Shown piece after piece: positions 52,861-61,333 of a DNA stretch of 64,000 nucleotides; positions within the stretch are counted from its first letter, which is position 1; each line of letters starts with the position of its first letter. A program made the position numbers and the translations under genes. Under the pieces are notes generated by a model. The model did not search any database. It was not told where the DNA came from and saw nothing but the letters and a program-made list of their open reading frames with translations. Origin of the DNA: Lentisphaerae bacterium RIFOXYA12_64_32 (GTDB lineage: Bacteria; Verrucomicrobiota; Lentisphaeria; Oligosphaerales; YB12-FULL-65-16); assembly GCA_001803235.1 (NCBI GenBank), contig MHBL01000367.1:29813-93812 (forward strand), written 5' to 3'.

Positions 52861-54950
52861 CGGGATACACGTTCCACGAACAAGAACGCGCGAGTTGACG
52901 AACCGACCTTCAACGTCGTCGCAGTGACGTCGCGGATGACCGTGTGCGTCGATTTGCTGTCGTCGAAGAGCCAGTCCTTGTCGTTGTCGGCGAACCAGCT
53001 CAGCCCCTGCCGCTCGTTGCCAAGCCACACGTATGGCACGAAAGTCCCCGGTAGATTGGGCACGACATAGTCACTGTCCGGCATGTCGTTGCGGGGGAGG
53101 CTGGCGCTCTTCCAGACCGTCCCTGCCCCGGCGGGGGTCTTGCCGATGTAGCTGTAGCGCGACCGGTCGGAGACGGCATGCATCAGTTCCGCCATGCCCG
53201 GCGCCATCGGGATGAGCAAATCCATCTTGTCGAGCGTCGCGCCGCCTTCCATGGCGAACGCCAGCTCGAGTTTCAACATTCCGTCATAGTCGAAGAACCC
53301 CGAGATGGCGCCGGATAGCGGCCCGGCCTTCCAGCCGGACACGTACCTGATCTCGTTGGGCCGCACCGTGGTGAACTGGATTGGCTTCGTGACCTCGATC
53401 TTCCGAGCCTGGCCGTCCACTACGATGCCGAGGCTTACCGGGGCGGCCAGCAGCGGTTTGCCTTCGCTGATCACCTGCTCCGGCAGCCCAAGGGCGTCCA
53501 GCGAATAGGTTCGCAACACCGCCGACACGCTCCTGTCCTTCAACACCAGCGGCGTGTACGGCGGGATGACCTCCTCGCTCACGCCCAGCGTGTTGCCCTC
53601 CCACTCGTAGATGTTCCGGACGAACTCCCGCTCCGCCACATTGTCCGAAACCCCCTCGACACTGGCCTCAAGGAGATACCTGCCCTGGGGAAGCCGGGGG
53701 ATGTCAAAGCACGCCTCGGCAACCGAATCCTTTAGCGCAGGCATTCCCGACTCGAAGAGCGTCTTGCCCGTCGCCTTATCCTTGACCTTTAGCCACACCC
53801 CGGTGGCCTTCTCCCTGCCTGCCATGCGCCGCAAGTCGATCTTGGCTCGGAGCTTGTCGTACGACGGATAATAGGCGAACTTCAAGGGGAAGGCGGCGGG
53901 GCGACCTGTTTGCTCCAACGGGTCTTTCCTGACGCAGGGCCAGTTGAACTTCCGCGCAAAATACGTATCCTTCCCGTCCGGGGATGTCACCCGGATGAAG
54001 TTCTTGAACACCCCGAAAACCTTGCTGTCGTCGACGACGATCCGCTTCGTCTCGCCGGGCGCCAAGGCGCACTGGGTCTTCACGTTCTTCTCCTGGTTAC
54101 CCTCTCCGGCGAGACTATAGGCCTGGACCGCGGCGTCAATCGGGGTGGCGCCGATGTTCTTCAGCTCGAACTGGACGTCACCGCCACCCCCGTCCTTGCC
54201 CCGGAGGCTCACTTGGCGAATGACAGGGGCAATCCTTGCGAGGCGGACGATTCCCATGGTCTTGACGTCGGTGAATGGCCCGCCGGTGATCGGAGTCCAG
54301 TCCACCGGCTTCGTTGGGTTGTGGCGGGTTCGAACCAGTCGGAAGCCAAACGGCTTGTCGATTGCCACCTGGACCTCGGAAAGCGGGATTGCGATCTCGG
54401 CCTGCCAACAACCGGCCTCGGCCTTGCCGGCGTATCGCGTGTCGAGGCTCACCGACTCGTCCTTCTTCTTCCCGGTGGCGTTCTCCGGATCGTAGAGCAC
54501 ATCGTACCGCGCGCCCAGCGAGTTCAGGAGAATCTGGTAGGAGCGGCCGCTGCCGCCATCCTTGTCAGGGGCGATCCACACCTCGATCGAGTCATCGTAG
54601 TACGCTCTGATTTGGTCGGCGCCCGCCTCGGGCTTAACACCCGCCCGCAGTTCGGCGTTGTCCTCCGTCATGGTCCTTAAACCTATGAAAAGCGTGTCCT
54701 CCGTCGCCTCGATGTATGCGGCGTACTCGTTGCCGTCGAGGTTCCTCTCATCCTTGAACGCGCCGATGACCACAGCGGCGTCGGACCATTCCCGCTCTTC
54801 GATCACGCCATCCACCGCAGGCTGTCGATCCTTGGCTATCACGGGCAGGATCAGTTCGCTTTGCCATGGTTCGTCAAGCCCCTTTTCGGCGCAATAACCG
54901 ACCGACACGAGCGAGGCGAGGACAATGGCCGAGAGCAGTTTCTTTCTCAT
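52854..54950 (-). CDS. Secreted CBM9-like / DUF6067-type glycosidase-like protein, probably truncated at the C-terminus
   Basis: The 698-residue product starts MRKKLLSAIVLASLVSVGYC (signal peptide) at 54950. Residues ~35-235 are CBM9-like (ILPVIAKDRQPAVDGVIEEREW, TLFIGLRTMTEDN, YYDDSIEVWIAP, CWQAEIAIPLSEV). The rest matches the front part of DUF6067-type glycoside-hydrolase-like proteins, including the motif GLSWFADNDKDWLFDDS near residue 665. Related proteins, as I recall them, continue for several hundred residues past that motif into a barrel; here the frame stops about 35 residues later, directly against the toxin-antitoxin pair. The end STRAFLFVERVSRQ is probably not native. It may be inactive. 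Confidence 0.8.
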   Translation of the reverse strand: MRKKLLSAIVLASLVSVGYCAEKGLDEPWQSELILPVIAKDRQPAVDGVIEEREWSDAAVVIGAFKDERNLDGNEYAAYIEATEDTLFIGLRTMTEDNAELRAGVKPEAGADQIRAYYDDSIEVWIAPDKDGGSGRSYQILLNSLGARYDVLYDPENATGKKKDESVSLDTRYAGKAEAGCWQAEIAIPLSEVQVAIDKPFGFRLVRTRHNPTKPVDWTPITGGPFTDVKTMGIVRLARIAPVIRQVSLRGKDGGGGDVQFELKNIGATPIDAAVQAYSLAGEGNQEKNVKTQCALAPGETKRIVVDDSKVFGVFKNFIRVTSPDGKDTYFARKFNWPCVRKDPLEQTGRPAAFPLKFAYYPSYDKLRAKIDLRRMAGREKATGVWLKVKDKATGKTLFESGMPALKDSVAEACFDIPRLPQGRYLLEASVEGVSDNVAEREFVRNIYEWEGNTLGVSEEVIPPYTPLVLKDRSVSAVLRTYSLDALGLPEQVISEGKPLLAAPVSLGIVVDGQARKIEVTKPIQFTTVRPNEIRYVSGWKAGPLSGAISGFFDYDGMLKLELAFAMEGGATLDKMDLLIPMAPGMAELMHAVSDRSRYSYIGKTPAGAGTVWKSASLPRNDMPDSDYVVPNLPGTFVPYVWLGNERQGLSWFADNDKDWLFDDSKSTHTVIRDVTATTLKVGSSTRAFLFVERVSRQ

Positions 54951-54990
54951 GCGTGGATACTTCTTCTGTGTTGACACGTTGAAGACTCGC

Positions 54991-55610
54991 CTAACTCAAC
55001 CGGGTGTTGCAGCCGGAGCTCTCAGCCCTCGCAGAAGTCCGCTCCCCCCCCCCGAAATGCTCCCAGGAATCCCCGGATGGCAGGTAAATCACCTCGAGTT
55101 CGTCTTTCACCAGCGTCCGCAGATGTTCGGCAAAGTGGATCACGGCCGGATTTTCCGTGGCGTAATGACTGGCCTTGATCACGGCTATGTCCGCTTCCCG
55201 CGCGGCCCGCGCCGTATAATCCAGCATCTCACCGACGAGCATCACATCGGCGCCAGCCTGCCTGGCGAACTCCGACAACCACAACCTCACCCCAAAGCCG
55301 CCGACCATCAACGCCACACGGCTGACTTTCCGATCGAGGTCGCCCGCGATATCAATTCCCGACATGCCCAGGCTGACGCGGACGTGTTCGGAAAATTCTC
55401 ATAGTGACCGCGGCTGAAAATCAAAAACTGGAACAAAACGATTGACCCACTCGGCCTTGTCAGGATCAAACCCCAGAGCGGAAGCCAACGCCCGCGGCAT
55501 GCCCCAGACCGGCCAGCCGTCGAGCGGGTAATGGTACTTGAACAACACGATTCTGGCATCTTCATAGATCTTCCGTCTTTTCACATTCGCCGGGATGTCC
55601 GCCTGCACCG
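54991..55610 (-). pseudogene. Disrupted Nif3-like (DUF34, dinuclear metal centre) gene
   Basis: Two segments in the same frame are split by an in-frame TGA at 55399-55401. The first reads VKRRKIYEDARIVLFKYHYP, DGWPVWGMPRALASALGF and FVPVFDFQPRSL; the second FSEHVRVSLGMSGIDIAGDL, VSRVALMVGGFGVRLWLSEF, VMLVGEMLDYTARAAREADI and SHYATENPAVIHFAEHLR. These are characteristic of Nif3/YqfO-like proteins (H and E ligands in GEMLDY and the SHYATENP segment). The N-terminal third is absent, joined instead to a different gene fragment. Near the end a run of nine C (55046-55054) shifts the frame; in a neighbouring frame the protein would read GADFCEG and stop. I call it decayed. Confidence 0.75.
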
Positions 55611-56083
55611 GGATTTCCCATAATTCCGAAGCCGCCCGTCTGGAACGCCATCCTCAGCATCACGATCAATCCGCGCTGCTCGACATCCTCGACGGAAGTC
55701 CATGCCACCGGGGCGACCCAGAGGGACACCGCCCCCGCCCCCTTCGCCCAGGGATGCGCCGGAGACGTGTAGTCGACCAGGGACTTGCCCGACGTCCCGC
55801 CGCCCGGGATCAGGAGCGCCTTGCCGAACTTGCCGGGCTGGAAGACTTTGTCCTTGGATTCGGCCTTGGTGGCGAGGTCGCCAATGTCCGCCGACAACGA
55901 GTCCTTGTCGAAGCTGACATAATGCGAGATGTCGTCCCTCAACAGACTGACGGCCGGATTGCCCTGGCCGGCGGCAGCCGCCGCCGGTGCGGCTTGGCCA
56001 AACCCGGGCAACGGCATGATCAGCCCTGCGAGCAGCGGGACGAGCGCGGTCGTCAGCATTGGGCGCATCGCGGTTCTCCCCAT
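55562..56083 (-). pseudogene. 5' fragment of a secreted LamG/concanavalin-like protein
   Basis: The frame starts at the ATG at 56083 or 56068 and has a signal peptide (MLTTALVPLLAGLIMPLPGF, then GQA). The mature part is LamG-like: VSFDKDSLSADIGDLATKAE, GKFGKALLIPGGGTSGKSLV and GAGAVSLWVAPVAWTSVEDV. This is only the beginning of such a domain (~170 residues), after which the frame ends (ECEKTEDL) inside sequence that in another frame is Nif3-like. The two pieces therefore look joined by a deletion or recombination. Alternatively it is a short secreted protein. Confidence 0.6.
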
Positions 56084-56310
56084 AGCAGTGCCCCCGGGCG
56101 CAAGTAACGGCCTGTTGGCCGGGCAGATGGTCAATGAGAATCCGTCGGCAGGCTCTTTCGAGGCGGCGCGGGCATCCAAGGTCTATAGCACCGTGACTGG
56201 CTTGTTGTACCGGAGTTGCTTGATGGACTGACAAGGACCTTCGCTTTTCGGGTCACCAGGGAGAAGGTACTTCGAATGCGGGGGAAGTGCAAGAGATGGC
56301 GACTGGGTGA

Positions 56311-56466
56311 TACGCGAGGTGATTGCAAAACGCCCGTTCTGCGGGAATCCAGGAGTCAGGAGACAGAATTCAGAATGGGATTCAAGCACAAATCCAGCGT
56401 GTCTTTCAATCATTCTGGCTACTGACTTCTGAATTCTGACTACTTCTGCAATTACCTCACGCGAGC
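56311..56466. repeat. Low-GC inverted-repeat element, ~155 bp
   Basis: The ends GCGAGGTGATTGCA (about 56314) and TGCAATTACCTCACGCG (to about 56463) are inverted copies. Inside, CAGAATTCAGAA and TTCTGAATTCTG form a second inverted pair, with GGAATCCAGGAGTCAGGAG and CTTCTGAATTCTGACTAC. The composition is more AT-rich than the surroundings. It has no coding sequence and resembles a MITE or long hairpin repeat. Confidence 0.65.
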
Positions 56467-56479
56467 AGCGGACGTCCTA

Positions 56480-57000
56480 CGACGCCGTGCTGGCGGTGCT
56501 GGCGGCGTGAGGGGACGACACGGGTCCAGCACCACGAGCAACTGAAGGAATTGGCTCAATGCCTGCTCGCCCGAAGGTGAACTCCACGACCGCGACCGAG
56601 GTCAGCCTGCGACTGCTGCCTCCGTACACCATCGGTGCAGGCAGTCCCTAGCTGAGTGAGGACCAGCAGCGACTGTGCCAGATGGACGTTGCGGGAACGT
56701 TCGGCCTGGATGGCTGAATGGCTGCGCTGGGCCCAGCCCGCCGCTTCCCGCGGGGGCCGTCCGAATCGTCCGGCAACCGGGCGGTCCGCCGCCCGAGGGC
56801 ACTCCCATGTTACTCGCGGGCTGCGGTAAAGTGGCCGGAGCGGCTCGCTCCGGCGCCCGCGGGAGCGAGCCGCTCCCGCCACTTTGCCAGAACGCTCAGA
56901 CGGAAGCGAGTAACGTCCGCACATGATCGGGCGGTATTCCGCCTGGGAGCCGCTGACGCATCCCCCAGCAGTGCTTCCCGCCCCGTTGATCGCCTCAGAT
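56480..57000. repeat. Non-coding interval with long hairpin and family-7 repeat
   Basis: AAAGTGGCCGGAGCGGCTCG (from 56828) pairs with CGAGCCGCTCCCGCCACTTT (to 56884) as ~24-bp arms with one mismatch around a 9-nt loop. CGGGCGGTCCGCCGCCCG lies near 56778. At 56905-56975 there is an inverted copy of repeat family 7 (GGAAGCGAGTAACGTCCGCA, ATGATCGGGCGGTATTCCGC, GCCGCTGACGCAT). The stretch 56480-56770 shows no gene I can support. Confidence 0.7.
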
Positions 57001-57013
57001 CGGCGCGTATATT
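56986..57013 (+). promoter_or_regulatory. Predicted promoter TTGATC-16-TATATT
   Basis: TTGATC (56986) and TATATT (57008) are 16 bp apart, 57 nt upstream of the heparinase/NPCBM gene. The extended box TATATTTGCC resembles those at 23363 and 38713. Confidence 0.5.
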
Positions 57014-57070
57014 TGCCGTGACGAACCATGGGCGACCGCCCTCGCGGTCAAACGGGAAAGGGAACATCTC

Positions 57071-60000
57071 ATGACCTTCGCACGCCTCGTCCTCCCAGGC
57101 ACTGTACTCGTCTGGCTCGCCCTCCTCGCCTGCGTCCGGGCCGAGACTGTCGTGCTGGACCCGATCGAGGGCGATCTCGCGGTGTGGGGACCTGCGGCCG
57201 AGCCCGAAACGAGTCTCGTCAAGACCGGCGCCACCGCGATGCGCTGGCATCCGGACAAGGGTCCGCTGCAGCGCTCAGACCTGGCGGTCGACCTGGCCAC
57301 GTACCACTCGCTGCGGCTCTGGGTGCATGCGAAGTCCGCCACGTTCGCACAGGTCAAGATGACGGTTGCCACACCTGAAGCCGGCGACGCGTTCAGCCTC
57401 ACGTTCAAGGTCGACTGGCAGGGCTGGAACCGCATGGAACTGCCCGCGACGCGGTTCTCGAGCACCGCCAAAGACGCGACCACGGCCTGGCACACAGCCA
57501 AGGGCCTGACGTTCGCGCCGGCACTCGACGGGTTCGAGCCGACCGAGCTGGTGTTCGACGGCATCGAGGTCTCGACCGACTGGCCGCAGTTCCAGCTCAA
57601 CGACCACGAAGTGCTGATCGACTGGCTCTACTGGGGCGCCGAAACGCTCGGCCTCTGGCAACCGACTCCCGACACGCTCAAGGCGGCGGCCGGTACGTAC
57701 GGGTTCGACCGCTACTGGTGCTGGGGCTGGATGTGGGTCGTGGAGAACCCCGCAGCGCGCGAGCTCTGCGCCTACACCCGGCGCTTCGACACCGACATCA
57801 CCGGGTACCGCACGCTCGAGGTCCGCGTCTCCAACGACACCGAGGGCTACCTCTCCGTCCACCTCGTGGTCGACGGGCAGCGCAGTACCCCGGTCGCGTT
57901 CCGTAAGGGCACGTCGAAGTTCGACGAGATCCAGGTCCCGCTGCCGCCGGGCGGCAAGCGCCTCGAGGAAGTCACGCTCGACATCAGCGAACCGCCCGAC
58001 GACATCGGCGGGTCAAAAGGCCGGCAGATCAAGTGCAACGTCATGTGGCTGCTGCTGCGCAAGCCGGACACGCCGTTCGGTTCCCCGCCCGTGCCCATCC
58101 CGCCATTCGAACCGGTCCCGCTCAACGGCACGCTCGAGCAGGACGGACTGCCCGGCAGCATCTACTTCGGCCGCGCCGACCTGCCCGCCATCCGCAAGCT
58201 GTTCACCGACGGCGCCGCGGCCAAGCTCGGCGAGAGTGTGCGGAAGCGCGCCGACCAGTACCTGGCCACCGTCCCGGAGAACTTCGCCGGCACCTGGTAC
58301 CCCGGCAGCATGTGGGTGACCACGCGCACCGGTTGGCAGACCTGCCCCATCGCCGACTGCGCCAAGACCTGCGCCCTGGCGTTCGTCATCACCGGCGAGA
58401 AGAAGTACGCCGACATGGCCCGGCGCTGCCTGCTGACCATGACCCGCATCGATCAATGGGTGGAGGGCATCTTTGCGCGGTTCCCGCTCGGCTGGGGCGG
58501 ACACGGCAACACGTTCACCGAGGCCGCACTGAGCTACGACATCGCCCTCGCCTACGACTGGGCCTACACGGCACTCTCCGATCCGGAGCGGCGCGCCGTG
58601 GAGGATGCGCTGCTGCGCCAGGGCGTGTGGTGGACCTACGACCTGCTGCGCCGCAACCCGGGCATTCTCAAGATGAACCAGGGCGTCGTGTTCGACTCCG
58701 AGATCGGCTGCGCCCTGCTCGCACTCGAGCGCAACCACCCCGAACTGCGCGCCATGCGCGAGCAGACCGCCGGGTGGGTCTGGCAGGGCGTCGAAGCCTA
58801 CTCGCTGCAGGACGGCGCCTCCACCGAGGGCATCGGCTACTGGCACTACACTTGGAACACCGCCGTGCGCTACCTGGCAGCCCTCGCCTGCCGCGACCCG
58901 GACGGCACGCTGCAGCGCTGCCCGACCAACGTCAAGCTCGCCATGGACTGGCTGGTGCACATGAAGAGCAACGCGTCGCCGTCGTTCCGCGGCGTGTTCT
59001 TCTGTGACGGCGGCGGCGGCGCGCCGTCGCCGGCCGTCGCGGCGTTCTTTGCCAAGTATCTGAAGGACCCGACCGGCGCCTGGTTCCAGGCCCAGGCCGG
59101 CAGTCCGCCCGACGAACTGTCCGCGTTCATGTGGAACCACGCCACGCCGGCCCAGACCCCACTCATGATCACGGCCCGACACTTCCGCGGCGCCGGCTAC
59201 ATCTTCCTGCGCGAGGGCTTCCAGTACGGCGACCTGCTGTTCACGCTGCTCGGCCAACCGCGCATCGCCGGGCACGACCAGCACGACCGGTGCGCGTTCA
59301 GCCTCGAAGCGTTCGGCCAGAACCTGGCCATGGAACCCGGCATGATCAGTTATGAGAACCCGATCCACACCTCGCTGGCCAACACGCGGTTGCACAACAC
59401 TCTCACCATCAATGGCCAAGACACGCGTTGCGAAGCGGCCGTCGCCGGATTCTTCTCCAGTCCCGCCGTGGACTATGCCGCCGTCGACGGCACCAAGGCC
59501 TACCCTGAGGCCGAGCACTACACGCGTCACGCCCTGTATCTGCGGCCCGACCACGTCGTCATCGTCGACAACCTGCGGCTGAAAACACCCGCCGCGGTGG
59601 AGTGGAACCTGAACTCAGCCGGCGAACTCGCGCTCGAAGGCAACCGCGTCCTCGCCCGCACGCCGTCCGCCACCCTGGTTGCGGATTTCGCCACGCCGCA
59701 GGCCCTGGCACTAGAGACGGAAACCTGGCCCTGCGGCCACCCCGGCAACGTCAACCACCACGGGACCCTGACGACCGGCAGCACAACCCAGGATGCCCAC
59801 TTCCTGGTCAGCCTCTTCCCGGTCCAGAAGGGCGACGAGGCCCGGGTCGCCTGTACCCCGGTCGAACGCAATGGAGTGGTGTGCGGACTGCGCATTCGCC
59901 GCGGCAACGAAGAGGATCTGGTGTTGGAGCGACTCCCCGACCTGCCGATCGACAGCGACGGGCTCCAGAGCGACGCAGCCCTGGCCGTGGTTCGGCTCCG

Positions 60001-61204
60001 GGACGGCCAGCTAACCGGTGCGGCGCTCATCGGCGGCAAGTCGCTGCGGTGGCAGAACGCCGAACTCCTGGCCGCGTCGGCCGAGGCAAACCTAAGCGTC
60101 GCGTACCGCAGCGGCTGGGCCGCTGCGTCCATCCAGGCGCCGCCAGGCACGCAGGTGACGCTCCGCGCCGCCACGGCGCAACCGTTCCGGACCGCCGTAC
60201 TCGGCGACGTGTCGGGCCGCTTCCCGTCCGCCGCAACCCTGACGCCGACCGAATCCGGCGCCACGTTTGTGGTCCCCGACGGCGAGGCGCCGCTGGCCGG
60301 CTGGTGGTTGGTCCTCGACAAGCCGGCGGGACTGTCGCTCCAGCCCGGGACCGCGCCGGGTTCGGTCACCCGCACGCTCGCGGACGGTGCGGAGTTCGCC
60401 AAACAGACGTTCTTCGGCGATACCGTCCCCGCGCAGGTGTCGCTTGAGTTCGCCGCCAGCGCCGACGCACCCTACGACGCAGGCAGCCTCTCGGTCCGGC
60501 TCGACGGCGCCCTGCTGCCGGACACAGCCCGGACCGTGGTCCCGACCGCCGACGGGCGCAGCCTCGTCGTCACCGTGCCGCTGCAAAGCCTGCTCGCGCC
60601 CGAGCAACTCCGTCCAAGCCTGGCCACGCCGCACCGCATCGAGGCGGTCCTGCGCGACGAAGCCCTGCTCCCGCGCCGCGTCGCCGGCGTGTGCCGCTTC
60701 ACCATTGCCCCGCCGCCCAAGCCCGATGCGGTCTACCTCAGCGACATCCAGCCGGTCCAGAACTTCACGCACCTGCCGCCCGGCGGCGCGTTCGCGCACG
60801 GCGGCCTGATCCGCGACCGCGGCTACTCCGGGCCGGTCCTGCGCCTGAGCGGCATCGAGTACCCGAAAGGCCTGATCACCCACACCGAAACCTCCGACAA
60901 GGGCGGATACGCCGAGGTCGTGTACGACGTCGCGGCCCAGGCCGCGCAGAAAAAGAGCTTCCGCGCCCTGATCGGCGTCGAGGACGGGTCCGGCGGCGGT
61001 TCGGTCGTGTTCCAGGTCCTCACCCGGACCGGTGACGGCGCCTGGCAGGAACGGTTCAAGAGCGGCGTCCTGACCAGCGGCGGCGACCCGATCGACGTCG
61101 CCGTCCCGCTCGAGGGCGCCACCCAGCTCCGGCTTTACGTCACCGACGCCGGCGACGGCATCAGCTCGGACCACGCCGCCTGGGCCATGGCCAGGTTTGA
61201 GTAG
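57071..61204 (+). CDS. Very large secreted heparinase II/III-like protein with C-terminal NPCBM domain
   Basis: The 1,377-residue product starts MTFARLVLPGTVLVWLALLA (signal peptide) at 57071. Residues ~30-330 contain two binding-type beta domains (SLRLWVHAKSATFAQVKMTV; GYRTLEVRVSNDTEGYLSVHL). A toroid domain follows (YPGSMWVTTRTGWQTCPIAD, SYDIALAYDWAYTALSDPER, QDGASTEGIGYWHYTWNTAV). The heparinase sandwich has GHDQHDRCAFSLEAFGQNLA near residue 735 and the His/Tyr pattern ARTPSAT onward. The last ~145 residues are an NPCBM-type module (VYLSDIQPVQNFTHLPPGGA, SGIEYPKGLITHTETSDKG, GVEDGSGGGSVVFQVL, LYVTDAGDGISSDHAAW). It likely degrades a uronate-containing polysaccharide outside the cell. Confidence 0.9.
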   Translation: MTFARLVLPGTVLVWLALLACVRAETVVLDPIEGDLAVWGPAAEPETSLVKTGATAMRWHPDKGPLQRSDLAVDLATYHSLRLWVHAKSATFAQVKMTVATPEAGDAFSLTFKVDWQGWNRMELPATRFSSTAKDATTAWHTAKGLTFAPALDGFEPTELVFDGIEVSTDWPQFQLNDHEVLIDWLYWGAETLGLWQPTPDTLKAAAGTYGFDRYWCWGWMWVVENPAARELCAYTRRFDTDITGYRTLEVRVSNDTEGYLSVHLVVDGQRSTPVAFRKGTSKFDEIQVPLPPGGKRLEEVTLDISEPPDDIGGSKGRQIKCNVMWLLLRKPDTPFGSPPVPIPPFEPVPLNGTLEQDGLPGSIYFGRADLPAIRKLFTDGAAAKLGESVRKRADQYLATVPENFAGTWYPGSMWVTTRTGWQTCPIADCAKTCALAFVITGEKKYADMARRCLLTMTRIDQWVEGIFARFPLGWGGHGNTFTEAALSYDIALAYDWAYTALSDPERRAVEDALLRQGVWWTYDLLRRNPGILKMNQGVVFDSEIGCALLALERNHPELRAMREQTAGWVWQGVEAYSLQDGASTEGIGYWHYTWNTAVRYLAALACRDPDGTLQRCPTNVKLAMDWLVHMKSNASPSFRGVFFCDGGGGAPSPAVAAFFAKYLKDPTGAWFQAQAGSPPDELSAFMWNHATPAQTPLMITARHFRGAGYIFLREGFQYGDLLFTLLGQPRIAGHDQHDRCAFSLEAFGQNLAMEPGMISYENPIHTSLANTRLHNTLTINGQDTRCEAAVAGFFSSPAVDYAAVDGTKAYPEAEHYTRHALYLRPDHVVIVDNLRLKTPAAVEWNLNSAGELALEGNRVLARTPSATLVADFATPQALALETETWPCGHPGNVNHHGTLTTGSTTQDAHFLVSLFPVQKGDEARVACTPVERNGVVCGLRIRRGNEEDLVLERLPDLPIDSDGLQSDAALAVVRLRDGQLTGAALIGGKSLRWQNAELLAASAEANLSVAYRSGWAAASIQAPPGTQVTLRAATAQPFRTAVLGDVSGRFPSAATLTPTESGATFVVPDGEAPLAGWWLVLDKPAGLSLQPGTAPGSVTRTLADGAEFAKQTFFGDTVPAQVSLEFAASADAPYDAGSLSVRLDGALLPDTARTVVPTADGRSLVVTVPLQSLLAPEQLRPSLATPHRIEAVLRDEALLPRRVAGVCRFTIAPPPKPDAVYLSDIQPVQNFTHLPPGGAFAHGGLIRDRGYSGPVLRLSGIEYPKGLITHTETSDKGGYAEVVYDVAAQAAQKKSFRALIGVEDGSGGGSVVFQVLTRTGDGAWQERFKSGVLTSGGDPIDVAVPLEGATQLRLYVTDAGDGISSDHAAWAMARFE

Positions 61205-61333
61205 CCGGGCGTGCTACGAGAAGTTATGGTGGCGGCGCGGGACCCTTGAGCCTACCCCCTCCGGTGCTCGACTCATCTCTCTGCCAACTATGGGGATTTC
61301 GAGGGCAATGGTTCTGCGGATTCAACGGGCGGT

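Noticed and set aside
55390..55405. In-frame TGA in the Nif3-like remnant as a selenocysteine codon
   Set aside because: The position (between Leu and Glu, not a metal or redox site) is not one where Nif3 proteins carry Cys, and the gene is broken elsewhere too.
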